A stretch of DNA of 7,934 bases from Thiotrichaceae bacterium (GCA_027030285.1 JALVFC010000448.1:1-7934), one strand, 5' to 3'; positions 1-7,521 are shown, counted from the stretch's first letter. The notes: generated by a model from the letters alone, not told the origin. Numbers and translations are program-made.

Positions 1-48
1 TGAAATATAAAACCCCAGAACTACCTGACCCTAACAGCTAGTTACTAC

Positions 49-83
49 AACCTGAGTCCGTCCTAGAGTTACGGATTCAGGTT
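49..83. repeat. Inverted repeat (hairpin) before dprA
   Basis: Bases 49-61 pair with 71-83 to give a 13-bp stem with one G-T wobble and a 9-nt loop. The right arm is followed by TATACAAAA rather than a run of T, so it is a poor rho-independent terminator, though it could end or stabilise the transcript of a gene upstream of the window. A second, smaller stem (80-84 with 90-94, GGTTT/AAACC) shares bases with the right arm, so the two structures exclude each other. Nothing coding was recognised in 1-108. The pairing is seen directly; any function is inference. Confidence 0.45.
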
Positions 84-108
84 TATACAAAACCACAAAC
101 CAAGATAC

Positions 109-1272
109 GTGAAATCAGCCAACGAACTACATCACTGGATTCAGCTTTTGCACGCGCCCGGAATTGGTCCCCAGCGCTACGCATCATTGCTGCAAAGCTT
201 CGGCTCACCTCAGCAGGTATTAACGGCGGCTGCCAGCGACCTGAAAAAAGCAGGACTTAGCGAAAAACTTGCTACAGGTATATTAAATACCTCCAAAGAA
301 ACAGCGAATACAGATCTGGACTGGCTCTCTGCCGCCAGTGATCATTACATCATTACCATTGAGGATACAGAATATCCGAACCTGTTACGGCAGATCGACA
401 GCCCACCCCCTGTTCTATTTGTACATGGCGAAGTATCATTGCTGAATGATCCGCAACTGGCTATTGTTGGCAGTAGAAACCCCACCCAGGGAGGGCGTGA
501 GAATGCCTATGAATTTGCAAGGTTTCTGGCACGCAACGGACTGTGCATTACCAGCGGCCTTGCGTTGGGTATTGATGGCTTCAGTCACAAGGGAGCTCTA
601 GATTCAAAGTCTCCCACTATTGCCGTTACAGCGACAGGACTGGATAGGGTTTATCCTGCCCGGCATCGTGATCTGGCACATGCCATTAGCAAACAGGGAG
701 CTATCGTGACCGAATATCCTGTAGGTACTCCGGTGAGGGCACAACACTTCCCGCGCCGAAACCGGATTATCAGTGGCCTAAGTGTTGGCACCCTCGTCAT
801 AGAAGCAGCCATAAAAAGTGGTTCGCTGATTACTGCACGCTATGCCAGCGAGCAAGGTCGGGAAGTATTTGCAATTCCCGGCTCTATCCACAACCCGTTG
901 GCAAGAGGCTGTCACCAACTGATAAGGCAAGGTGCCAAGCTGGTTGAAACAGCAGAACATATCCTTGAAGAAATAAGCCCCGCACTGGAGACTTTTCTTG
1001 GCAAATCCGTAGCAAGCAGCGGGATGAATCCACAAGCAGCCACTGGCAAAGAAAACACGCAGACTACCAGCACCGATCAGCTGGATGGCGACCAACGGCT
1101 AATTTTACAGGCGATGGGTTATGATCCCGTACCAATTGACATATTGGTAGTACAAACGGGATTGACGATTGATAGCGTTTCCTCCATTCTATTAATACTT
1201 GAGCTCCACGGGCACGTCGAAGCATGTGGCGGGGGGCAATACATTAGACTAAAACCGAGTGTCCCCGCATGA
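109..1272 (+). CDS. dprA: DNA-processing protein DprA (Smf)
   Basis: DprA binds incoming single-stranded DNA during natural transformation, protects it and loads RecA; in species that are not competent it persists as Smf. The 387-aa length is typical. Residues 1-75 form the N-terminal helical SAM-like part (GIGPQRYASLL at 18-28). Residues 85-290 are the Rossmann-fold DprA core, with AIVGSRNP at 118-125, SGLALGIDGFSHKGAL at 149-164, GLDRVYP at 177-183, FPRRNRIISGLS at 214-225 and the segment GSLITARYASEQGREVFAIPG at 238-258. A polar linker (about 295-325) leads to a C-terminal winged-helix-like domain (about 326-380). The start is GTG at 109; no ATG lies nearby upstream and no strong Shine-Dalgarno is visible, so the start is the least certain part. 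One oddity is AVTATGLD at 172-179, where the family usually has AVLGTGLD. The stop overlaps the smg start by 4 nt. Confidence 0.96.
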   Translation: MKSANELHHWIQLLHAPGIGPQRYASLLQSFGSPQQVLTAAASDLKKAGLSEKLATGILNTSKETANTDLDWLSAASDHYIITIEDTEYPNLLRQIDSPPPVLFVHGEVSLLNDPQLAIVGSRNPTQGGRENAYEFARFLARNGLCITSGLALGIDGFSHKGALDSKSPTIAVTATGLDRVYPARHRDLAHAISKQGAIVTEYPVGTPVRAQHFPRRNRIISGLSVGTLVIEAAIKSGSLITARYASEQGREVFAIPGSIHNPLARGCHQLIRQGAKLVETAEHILEEISPALETFLGKSVASSGMNPQAATGKENTQTTSTDQLDGDQRLILQAMGYDPVPIDILVVQTGLTIDSVSSILLILELHGHVEACGGGQYIRLKPSVPA

Positions 1273-1739
1273 AAGAAAATACACTGGATGTACTTTTTTA
1301 CCTGTTTGATAACTTTTCTGACTACACAGATGCCAGTCAAAATCGTGAAGTGATGCATAACCACCTGCAAAACGCAGGCTTCCCTGATGGACAAATCAGC
1401 AAGGCATTTGACTGGCTGGAAAGTCTGGGTGATGAAGCACATCATCCCTTATTGCAGCATAACCCAAAATCCATTCGCGTTTTTTCCGCAAAAGAAAAAC
1501 GCTGGTTAAATCCTGATTGCCAAAACTATCTGATGTTCCTGCAACATAGTGGTGTATTAACAGCCGATACTCGTGAATTTATTATTGACAATGTGCTGGC
1601 ACTGCGCGATGTTGATTTCGACCTGGACAAACTCAAATGGGTCGTACTCATTATTCTCCTCAATCACCCTGGCAGAGAAGCTGAATACACCTGGATGGAT
1701 GATATTGCCATGAGTGATGAGCCTCCTGTTTATCATTAA
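1269..1739 (+). CDS. smg: Smg family protein (DUF494)
   Basis: This is a small cytoplasmic protein of the Smg/DUF494 family, whose function is not established; the name reflects its constant position next to smf (dprA). At 156 aa it is essentially the length of E. coli Smg. It opens with a short helix (DVLFYLFDNFSDY) and contains the family's recognisable blocks: AFDWLESLGD near the middle, the R-V-F stretch before the acidic/basic loop, TREFIIDNVLALRDVDFDL, and KWVVLIILLNHPG near the C-terminus. The ATG lies inside the end of dprA (ATGA overlap), there is no independent Shine-Dalgarno, and translation is therefore probably coupled to dprA. The C-terminal stretch after the conserved NHPG is short and acidic. 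The family assignment is firm; no reaction or partner can be given from sequence. Confidence 0.95.
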   Translation: MKENTLDVLFYLFDNFSDYTDASQNREVMHNHLQNAGFPDGQISKAFDWLESLGDEAHHPLLQHNPKSIRVFSAKEKRWLNPDCQNYLMFLQHSGVLTADTREFIIDNVLALRDVDFDLDKLKWVVLIILLNHPGREAEYTWMDDIAMSDEPPVYH

Positions 1740-1947
1740 GCCGAATAAAGCCGCACGTCGTGGATGAGGGTTGCTCTATAGGCTGTAGCGCTTTCACTCT
1801 ATAAGTGAAGATGGATAACGCTTCTTACTTAATACTATCAGTAGTTTATTTAGTACTGGAAGCGGTTAACTGAGGAATTTAAGTTTAACGTAATCCATGA
1901 CTTTACTACACCAGTAAGCCACATTTTAAGACCCAGTATTCTTCGGC

Positions 1948-1968
1948 AATAAACAGCTTGCGTTTATT
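1948..1968. repeat. Perfect 7-bp inverted repeat in the smg-topA gap
   Basis: AATAAAC (1948-1954) and GTTTATT (1962-1968) are exact reverse complements separated by AGCTTGC. It could be a protein-binding site or a short RNA hairpin. No T-run follows, which argues against a terminator. Short AT-rich repeats of this size can arise by chance in 453 bp. Confidence 0.35.
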
Positions 1969-2133
1969 CCTCCGTTTGTCAAAGTACTGCAACTGCTAAC
2001 CTGAAATAGATTATATTTCGCTTTAATCCTGAAATGTTTCCACAGCAAGGATGCGGTATTAACACTGTATTCTTCGAAACCTTTTAGCTATGATTATGCG
2101 ATTTTGACACCTCAACTGGTAATACATCTGGCA

Positions 2134-2158
2134 ACTCCAATGGTTAAAGTCATGGAGT
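2134..2158 (+). promoter_or_regulatory. Hairpin in the probable topA leader
   Basis: ACTCC-A-ATG (2134-2142) pairs with CATGGAGT (2151-2158), an 8-bp stem with one bulged A and an 8-nt loop. It ends 34 nt before the topA ATG. If the topA transcript begins upstream, this hairpin sits in its 5' leader and holds the only GGAG-like sequence nearby (2154-2157) in its right arm. topA itself has no clear Shine-Dalgarno directly before its ATG. The pairing is seen; a regulatory role is inference. Confidence 0.35.
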
Positions 2159-2192
2159 GGTCACCTTGATGTTCTTTTAATGGCAAGCAAAT

Positions 2193-4865
2193 ATGAGTAA
2201 AAATCTGGTTATTGTAGAGTCACCTGCAAAAGCAAAAACCATTAACAAGTATCTTGGCAAGGATTACATCGTAAAATCCAGTGTTGGTCATGTGCGTGAT
2301 TTGCCGAAGGGGGGCACGGGCAGAAATAATAAAAAGAAAGCGCCAACGCTTGCGCAACTGACCAAGGGCATGAGTGCAGAAGAAAAAGCAGCGTTTAAAA
2401 AGAAACGTGATGCAGAAAATCTCGTGCGGCGTATGGGTATTGACCCTGAGCATGGTTGGTCAGCACGTTATGAAATTTTGCCGGGAAAGGAAAAGGTTGT
2501 CTCGGAGCTAAAACGTCTGGCTAAAAAATCGGATACTGTCTATCTCGCAACCGATCTGGATAGAGAGGGTGAAGCCATTGCCTGGCATTTAAAAGAAGTC
2601 ATTGGTGGTGACGATGAGCGCTTTGCCAGGGTTACTTTTAACGAGATCACCAAAACGGCGATTCAGGATGCCTTTCAGGCACCTTCCAGTCTGGATATTA
2701 ATCGTGTCAATGCCCAGCAGGCGAGACGCTTCCTTGATCGTGTTGTTGGCTTTATGGTGTCCCCCCTGCTGTGGGCGAAAATTGGTCGAGGTCTTTCTGC
2801 CGGGCGAGTACAGTCGGTTGCAGTGCGACTCATTGTTGATCGTGAGCATGAAATCAATGCATTTGTGCCTGTCGAGTTCTGGGATGTACACGCTGACCTT
2901 GCAACCCAGGCAGGTGAAGCATTGCGCGTTGAGGTCACCAGGGATAACGGCAAAGCCTTCAAGCCTGTTAATAAGGAACAGGCAATGGCTGCTGTTGCAA
3001 AGCTGCAATCGGCTGAATATACGTTACTCAAGCGCGAAGACCGCGCTACCAGCAGTAAACCCAAAGCACCTTTTATTACCTCAACCTTGCAACAGGCTGC
3101 GAGCACCCGTTTTGGTTATGGGGTAAAGCGCACCATGGGGCTGGCACAACGTCTGTATGAAGCGGGTTATATTACCTACATGCGAACTGATTCCACCAAT
3201 CTGAGCAAGGATGCGCTGGAAAGTGTACGTAACTTTATAGCTAAAAAATACGGCAAGGATTATTTGCCTAAAAACGCCAATTACTACGGTTCCAAAAGTG
3301 GTGCGCAGGAGGCACATGAAGCCATTCGTCCCACCGATGTCAGCGTTATGAAAAGTGCCCTGAAAGGCATGGATGATGATGCCAAAAAGCTGTATGAATT
3401 GATTTGGCGCCAGTTTGTTGCCTGCCAGATGACACCGGCTCAATATGATTCTACCCGCCTGACTATAGAAGCCGGGCAATATCAGTTGACGACACGCGGT
3501 CGCACTCTGCGTTTTCCTGGATGGACCAGAGTTTTATCGCCCCTGAGTAAAAAAGATGCCCCTCAGTTACCGGCGATAGAAGAGGGTGATGTTCTGAACC
3601 TGGTTGCGCTGGATCCACAGCAGCACTTCACCAAACCACCTGCCCGTTATACTGAAGCTTCCCTGGTAAAAGAGCTGGAAAAACGCGGTATTGGTCGACC
3701 TTCAACCTATGCTTCTATTATTTCCACGATTCAGGATCGTGGCTATGTGAAGGTGCAATCAAGACGTTTCTTTGCCGAGAAAATGGGTGAAGTGGTTACC
3801 CGACGCCTGATTGGCAGCTTTGAAAATCTAATGAATTTTGATTTTACAGCTGAAATGGAAAAAGAACTGGATGAAATCGCTGGCGGCAAATTAAAGTGGA
3901 AAGATGTACTGGATGACTTTTACCGTGACTTCAAGGTAAAGCTGGAAAAAGCAGCAGCCCCACCCGAAGAGGGCGGAATGAAGCTCAATAGCATGGTACT
4001 AACGGATATCAAGTGCCCTGATTGTGGACGAAATATGGGTATTCGTACCGCCACAACGGGGGTTTTTCTGGGGTGTGATGGCTATAACCTGCCGCCTAAA
4101 GAACGCTGCAAAAAAACACTCAACCTGACACCTGCTGAGGAGTCTATTGACCTGAGTAAGGAAGATGCCGAAACAGAAGCGCTCATGGCAAAACATCGTT
4201 GCCCCAAGTGTGAGACTGCAATGGATAGCTATTTCATCGATGAATCGACCAAAATCCATATTTGTGGAGATAATCCGGAATGCGATGGTTACGAAATTGA
4301 AAAAGGCAGCTTCAAGCTGAAAGGCTACGATGGGCCAGTGGTTGAATGTGAAAAATGTGGTGAGGACATGCACCTGACCACCGGACGCTTTGGTCCCTAC
4401 ATGAAATGTAGCAATGAGGGTTGTACAAATACCCGCAAGATTTTACGTAACGGCGAAGTCGCGCCACCGCGTGAAGACCCCGTGCATTTGCCAGAACTGA
4501 AATGCGAAAAATCTGATGCCTACTTCATTCTGCGTGATGGTGCAGCGGGTATTTTCCTGGCGGCAAGCACCTACCCGAAATCTCGTGAAACACGTGCTCC
4601 CCTGGTGGAGGAACTGATTCGTTTTAAAGACAGAATATCGCCGAAGTTCCATTACCTGACTGAAGCACCTGTGACTGATCCTGATGGTAATAAAGCAGCG
4701 GTACGCTATGCGCGAAAAACCAAAGAGCAATATGTGCGAACGGATGTCAATGGCAAGGCAACGGGCTGGTCTGCACATTATGTCGATGGCAAATGGGTGG
4801 AAACATTGCCAAAAAAGAAAGCTGCAATGAAAACCACGCGCAAAAAAGCCACCAGCAAAAAATAG
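2193..4865 (+). CDS. topA: DNA topoisomerase I (type IA, omega protein)
   Basis: TopA relaxes negative supercoils by cutting one strand through a 5'-phosphotyrosine link, passing the other strand and resealing; it acts behind RNA polymerase and balances gyrase. The 890 aa compare with 865 in E. coli. The TOPRIM domain starts at once, with Glu9 in VIVESPAKAK and the Mg-binding DLDRE at 121-125. The catalytic tyrosine is Tyr329 in GYITYMRTDST, with Arg331 beside it. RGLSAGRVQSVAVRL (199-213) and KRGIGRPSTYASII (497-510) are type IA core motifs. Three C4 zinc fingers follow: Cys608/611/628/639, 670/673/691/697 and 719/722/739/744. After these come the E. coli-like C-terminal ribbon (770-870) and a lysine-rich tail (874-890). 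The ATG at 2193 follows an in-frame stop at 2178-2180, so the start is secure, though the Shine-Dalgarno is weak. tsaC follows 8 nt after the stop. Confidence 0.98.
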   Translation: MSKNLVIVESPAKAKTINKYLGKDYIVKSSVGHVRDLPKGGTGRNNKKKAPTLAQLTKGMSAEEKAAFKKKRDAENLVRRMGIDPEHGWSARYEILPGKEKVVSELKRLAKKSDTVYLATDLDREGEAIAWHLKEVIGGDDERFARVTFNEITKTAIQDAFQAPSSLDINRVNAQQARRFLDRVVGFMVSPLLWAKIGRGLSAGRVQSVAVRLIVDREHEINAFVPVEFWDVHADLATQAGEALRVEVTRDNGKAFKPVNKEQAMAAVAKLQSAEYTLLKREDRATSSKPKAPFITSTLQQAASTRFGYGVKRTMGLAQRLYEAGYITYMRTDSTNLSKDALESVRNFIAKKYGKDYLPKNANYYGSKSGAQEAHEAIRPTDVSVMKSALKGMDDDAKKLYELIWRQFVACQMTPAQYDSTRLTIEAGQYQLTTRGRTLRFPGWTRVLSPLSKKDAPQLPAIEEGDVLNLVALDPQQHFTKPPARYTEASLVKELEKRGIGRPSTYASIISTIQDRGYVKVQSRRFFAEKMGEVVTRRLIGSFENLMNFDFTAEMEKELDEIAGGKLKWKDVLDDFYRDFKVKLEKAAAPPEEGGMKLNSMVLTDIKCPDCGRNMGIRTATTGVFLGCDGYNLPPKERCKKTLNLTPAEESIDLSKEDAETEALMAKHRCPKCETAMDSYFIDESTKIHICGDNPECDGYEIEKGSFKLKGYDGPVVECEKCGEDMHLTTGRFGPYMKCSNEGCTNTRKILRNGEVAPPREDPVHLPELKCEKSDAYFILRDGAAGIFLAASTYPKSRETRAPLVEELIRFKDRISPKFHYLTEAPVTDPDGNKAAVRYARKTKEQYVRTDVNGKATGWSAHYVDGKWVETLPKKKAAMKTTRKKATSKK

Positions 4866-4873
4866 TCCGGGCA

Positions 4874-5437
4874 GTGTTACTAACCAGCTCAACAGAAGAG
4901 ATTATCCCTGTTTTTCAGCAAGGAGGGCTGTTCGCATATCCCACAGAAGCAGTTTACGGTATAGGCTGTGACCCTGAAAATGAAGCTGCGGTAACCCGTC
5001 TGCTTGCACTAAAGCAACGCCCACTCAATAAGGGGCTGATTCTGGTTGCAGCAGACATATCGCAAGTTACAAACTATCTCAAGCTGCAACCTGGTACCCG
5101 GCGCTTACTACTTGCTCCCAGTGATACTACTTATGTATTTCCTGCTAGCAAACAAACACCTGTGTGGCTAACAGGTGACTTTGATACGCTTGCAGTGCGC
5201 ATCAGCAAACATCCTCTGGTGCATGAGCTTTGTCTGGTACTCGAATCAGCGATAGTCTCAACCAGTGCGAATATGACGGGTCAGCCACCCGCTATGGATT
5301 TTGACGCAGTACAACAGTTAGCCAGACAGCTACCCGAGACAGATACTTTCGACGCTATTCTTAAGGGTGAAACAATGGGGCAGCAAAAACCTAGCCGTAT
5401 TGTTGACGCTATTTCAGGCACAATACTTCGTGCATAA
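4874..5437 (+). CDS. tsaC: L-threonylcarbamoyladenylate synthase TsaC (YrdC type)
   Basis: TsaC makes threonylcarbamoyl-AMP from threonine, bicarbonate and ATP, the first step of t6A37 on ANN-reading tRNAs; TsaBDE then transfers the group. The GTG at 4874 is preferred: it gives 187 aa (E. coli TsaC has 190), starts just before the first conserved helix and leaves 8 nt after topA. The frame also opens at an ATG at 4793, inside topA, but that would add 27 unlike residues. Visible family features are AYPTEAVYGIGCDP (21-34), the KxR motif at Lys47/Arg49 within KQRPLNKGLI, LAVRISKHPLV (106-116), STSAN (129-133) and KPSRIVD (172-178). The oddity is residues 81-90, APSDTTYVFP, where the family almost always has WPGPxT; W, G and the second P are all replaced without a gap. 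The surrounding reading frame is intact, so the gene looks functional but divergent. Confidence 0.93.
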   Translation: MLLTSSTEEIIPVFQQGGLFAYPTEAVYGIGCDPENEAAVTRLLALKQRPLNKGLILVAADISQVTNYLKLQPGTRRLLLAPSDTTYVFPASKQTPVWLTGDFDTLAVRISKHPLVHELCLVLESAIVSTSANMTGQPPAMDFDAVQQLARQLPETDTFDAILKGETMGQQKPSRIVDAISGTILRA

Positions 5438-5441
5438 AAAT

Positions 5442-5448
5442 AAAGGGG
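5442..5448 (+). promoter_or_regulatory. Shine-Dalgarno before the 33-codon ORF
   Basis: AAAGGGG lies 4 nt before the ATG at 5453. It is among the clearest ribosome-binding sequences in the window, better than those of topA, tsaC or msbA, and is the main reason to take the small ORF seriously. Confidence 0.5.
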
Positions 5449-5452
5449 CTGC

Positions 5453-5554
5453 ATGTCGTTGAAAACAAAATATGCCACATTTGTGTATGATGCATCTCTA
5501 ATGAAGCCGCTGCTGATCAAGACATGCCCTACTTGCAAAAGAACTAACCATTGA
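5453..5554 (+). CDS. Possible 33-aa small protein with CxxC motif, overlapping msbA
   Basis: This frame fills nearly all of the 116-nt space between tsaC and msbA. It starts at ATG 5453 behind a good Shine-Dalgarno (AAAGGGG) and ends in TGA at 5552-5554, whose last A is the first base of the msbA ATG (TGATG arrangement). The product has 33 residues, with a short hydrophobic stretch (LMKPLLI, 16-22) followed by TCPTCKRTNH. The CPTC at 25-28 is a possible metal-binding or thiol pair, but two cysteines in so short a peptide cannot form a full C4 site alone. I recognise no family. It may be a genuine microprotein, a leader peptide whose translation delivers ribosomes to the poorly marked msbA start, or a chance frame. 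Ribosome site, gap-filling length and stop-start overlap favour translation; function is unknown. Confidence 0.5.
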   Translation: MSLKTKYATFVYDASLMKPLLIKTCPTCKRTNH

Positions 5555-7305
5555 TGAAAACAAGCAATAGCAAACAACTCTACTTCAGGATGCTGAGCTA
5601 TCTAAAGCCCTATATAGGTTTATTTATCGTTGGTATTGTGGCAACAGTTATCCTGGCACTTACCCAGCCAGCCATAGCTGCCATGATGAAACCATTACTG
5701 GATGGCGCATTTGTTGAGAAAGACCAGGCGTTTATAGTCTGGATGCCGATTATTCTGATTATACTGTTTAGCTTGCGCGGCTTATCCAGCTTTGCCAGCA
5801 GCATGGCATTTGCCTGGGTGTCCAACAAGGTCGTCATGGACTTTCGGCTGGATATGTTCAGCAAGGTACTAACACTACCCACCCGTTTTTTTGATGAGCA
5901 TACAGTGGGCTCAATCATCTCCAAATTCACCAACGACGTTGCCCAGGTTACTGCATCCGCAACCACCGTTCTGGTCACCATGATCCGCGATACCGTTCAG
6001 GTCATCGGACTGACAGCGTGGATGATCTACATAGACTGGAAACTCAGTTTGCTGTTACTGGCATTAGTCCCCCTGCTTGCCGCAGTCATCCATGTACTGG
6101 GAAAACGGCTCCGCAACATGAGTACCAAACTGCAAGACAGCTTTGGTGAGCTAAACCACGTACTCAGCGAAAGCATCAGAGGGCAAAAAGAAGTCAAGAT
6201 ATTTGGCGCCCAGGGTTACGAAAACCAGCGCATGCGGGACACAGCCAACTGGGTGCGGCGCTACCAGATGAAGTTTCAGGCAGCCTCATCCATTAGTGTC
6301 CCCCTGGTCGAAATCATCAGTGCCATCGTCATGGCATTCATTGTTTATCTCAGTGCCAGCCGGATTGAAAATGACAGTATGACGGTTGGTGAATTTATGT
6401 CCTTCTTTGCCGCACTGGGGCTGTTACTGGCTCCCATCAAACGCCTCACAAAAGTCAATGAACCCTTGCAACGCAGCCTGGCAGCAGCAGAAAGTATTTT
6501 CACCCTGATTGATACCCCGGGTGAAGTAGAAACAGCCAGAGAAACGACAGGTGACACCTTCGAGGGCAGGATCAGCTTTGAGAATATATCCTTTAGCTAC
6601 GGCAATAATGACAAACTGGCCATTGACCAGCTTAGCCTGGAAATCCCCGCACACCAGACCATCGCACTGGTAGGAAGCTCCGGTAGCGGAAAAACCACCC
6701 TCGCCAACCTGATACCAAGACTCTATGATGTTAGCTCAGGCAAAATCAGCATAGATGGCAAAGATATTCACAGCATTTCACTAACTGATTTAAGAAACAA
6801 CATAGCCCTGGTCAGCCAGGATGTCATTTTGTTTAATGACACCGTAGCGGCAAATATCTCCTACGGTGAAGCCAAAGAAACCGATAATAAAAGGCTAATC
6901 GCTGCCATACGCGCCGCCAACGCAGAAAACTTCATCAAGGAAATGCCAGATGGCATGCAAACCCTGCTTGGAGAAAATGGTCTACGTCTCTCTGGCGGGC
7001 AACGCCAGCGCATTGCCATCGCCAGAGCGCTCTACAAAAATGCCCCCATACTTATCCTTGATGAAGCCACCTCAGCACTGGACAGCGAATCCGAAAAACT
7101 GGTACAGGAAGCCCTGGAAAACCTCAAACGCAACCGCACGACCATCATCATCGCCCACCGCCTTTCCACCATAGAAAACGCAGACCGCATCGTCGTTATG
7201 GAAAAAGGCAAAATAGTAGAATCCGGAACCCACCAGGAACTACTAGCCAGACAGGGAGCCTATGCGAAGCTCTACAACACGCAATATCTGAATGCTACAA
7301 GCTGA
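5554..7305 (+). CDS. msbA: Lipid A export ATP-binding/permease protein MsbA
   Basis: MsbA is a homodimeric inner-membrane ABC exporter that flips core-lipid A to the periplasmic leaflet, feeding the Lpt pathway. The 583 aa match E. coli MsbA (582). Each half-transporter has six membrane helices, seen here roughly at 20-42, 60-85, 138-158, 163-184, 250-268 and 276-297, followed by the nucleotide-binding domain from about 338. There, Walker A is GSSGSGKTT (374-382), the Q-loop is Gln422 in VSQDVILFND, the signature is LSGGQRQR (479-486), Walker B is LILDE with catalytic Glu504, and the switch His is His535 in IAHRLST. All catalytic residues are present. A TTG codon precedes the ATG, but the ATG at 5554 is preferred for length and because it overlaps the stop of the small upstream ORF. 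The Shine-Dalgarno is weak. lpxK, a frequent downstream partner, is absent; a convergent cassette lies there instead. A related multidrug ABC exporter is a less likely alternative. Confidence 0.93.
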   Translation: MKTSNSKQLYFRMLSYLKPYIGLFIVGIVATVILALTQPAIAAMMKPLLDGAFVEKDQAFIVWMPIILIILFSLRGLSSFASSMAFAWVSNKVVMDFRLDMFSKVLTLPTRFFDEHTVGSIISKFTNDVAQVTASATTVLVTMIRDTVQVIGLTAWMIYIDWKLSLLLLALVPLLAAVIHVLGKRLRNMSTKLQDSFGELNHVLSESIRGQKEVKIFGAQGYENQRMRDTANWVRRYQMKFQAASSISVPLVEIISAIVMAFIVYLSASRIENDSMTVGEFMSFFAALGLLLAPIKRLTKVNEPLQRSLAAAESIFTLIDTPGEVETARETTGDTFEGRISFENISFSYGNNDKLAIDQLSLEIPAHQTIALVGSSGSGKTTLANLIPRLYDVSSGKISIDGKDIHSISLTDLRNNIALVSQDVILFNDTVAANISYGEAKETDNKRLIAAIRAANAENFIKEMPDGMQTLLGENGLRLSGGQRQRIAIARALYKNAPILILDEATSALDSESEKLVQEALENLKRNRTTIIIAHRLSTIENADRIVVMEKGKIVESGTHQELLARQGAYAKLYNTQYLNATS

Positions 7306-7323
7306 CGCAGAATTCCTGTCAAT

Positions 7324-7521
7324 TTACAATCGGGCTATCAGCCAGCGCCCCCTCTGTTTGATAATACCGATAATTTTATCGGTTGTTACAGAATACCCTG
7401 CAAATAGATCTGTCTGAGCAAGCTGCTCTGCTTTCTTCAGGATTTGTTGATTCAATATCGTGGCTTCGCGCAATAGCATGGAATCAAGCTCACTTCGATA
7501 GGTGATAAAGAGCCGTTTCAT
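7324..7521 (-). CDS. Hypothetical 65-aa basic protein, partner of the HipB-like regulator
   Basis: No family was recognised. The ATG at 7521 overlaps the stop of the HipB-like gene by 4 nt (ATGA), so the two are probably one operon with coupled translation. The 65 residues carry 11 Lys/Arg against 6 Asp/Glu. A likely helix (SELDSMLLREA to about QLAQT, 10-37) is followed by FAGYSVTTDKIIGIIKQRGRWL (40-61). There is no signal peptide or membrane segment. In y4mF-type HipB operons the second gene is normally hipA, a kinase of over 400 aa; nothing here shows HipA's P-loop or catalytic motifs. It could be a small toxin, an accessory subunit, or what remains of a longer toxin gene. The stop lies 18 bp from the msbA stop in convergent orientation, so overlap of the two transcripts is likely. 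Confidence 0.7.
   Translation of the reverse strand: MKRLFITYRSELDSMLLREATILNQQILKKAEQLAQTDLFAGYSVTTDKIIGIIKQRGRWLIARL

Larger units (their letters stand above)
1740..2192. other. 453-bp intergenic region between smg and topA
   Basis: No convincing gene was found. The stretch is AT-rich and holds several small inverted repeats: TTCACT/AGTGAA around CTATA (1793-1809), AATAAAC/GTTTATT (1948-1968), GAAATA/TATTTC (2003-2019) and a bulged hairpin at 2134-2158. CCTGAAAT occurs twice (2000-2007 and 2028-2035). A TATGAT box at 2089-2094 could be a -10 for topA, but the hexamer 17 bp upstream (TGTATT) is a weak -35. TTGACA at 2104-2109 has no good -10 at the right distance; TAATAC lies only 10 bp away. 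No hairpin here is followed by a T-run, so no terminator for smg can be named. The length suggests topA has its own promoter and leader. Confidence 0.5.

Noticed and set aside
1811..1873. 20-codon hydrophobic frame (MDNASYLILSVVYLVLEAVN) in the smg-topA gap
   Set aside because: No clear ribosome-binding sequence, overlap with an inverted repeat just upstream, and a length expected by chance in AT-rich DNA.
2104..2125. TTGACA with TAATAC before topA as a promoter
   Set aside because: Only 10 bp separate the two hexamers; the combination cannot work as -35/-10.
2602..3126. 174-codon plus-strand frame inside topA
   Set aside because: Lies wholly within the well-supported topA reading frame and the product has no recognisable motifs.
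4793..4873. Extended ATG start for tsaC inside topA
   Set aside because: Adds 27 polar residues without family counterpart; the GTG at 4874 gives the usual length.
5459..5491. Possible promoter TTGAAA...TATGAT between tsaC and msbA
   Set aside because: The spacing is 21 bp, too long for a normal sigma-70 promoter, and the sequence lies in the small ORF.
5281..5577. 98-codon minus-strand frame across the tsaC end
   Set aside because: Antisense shadow of tsaC and the intergenic gap, with no motif or start signal.
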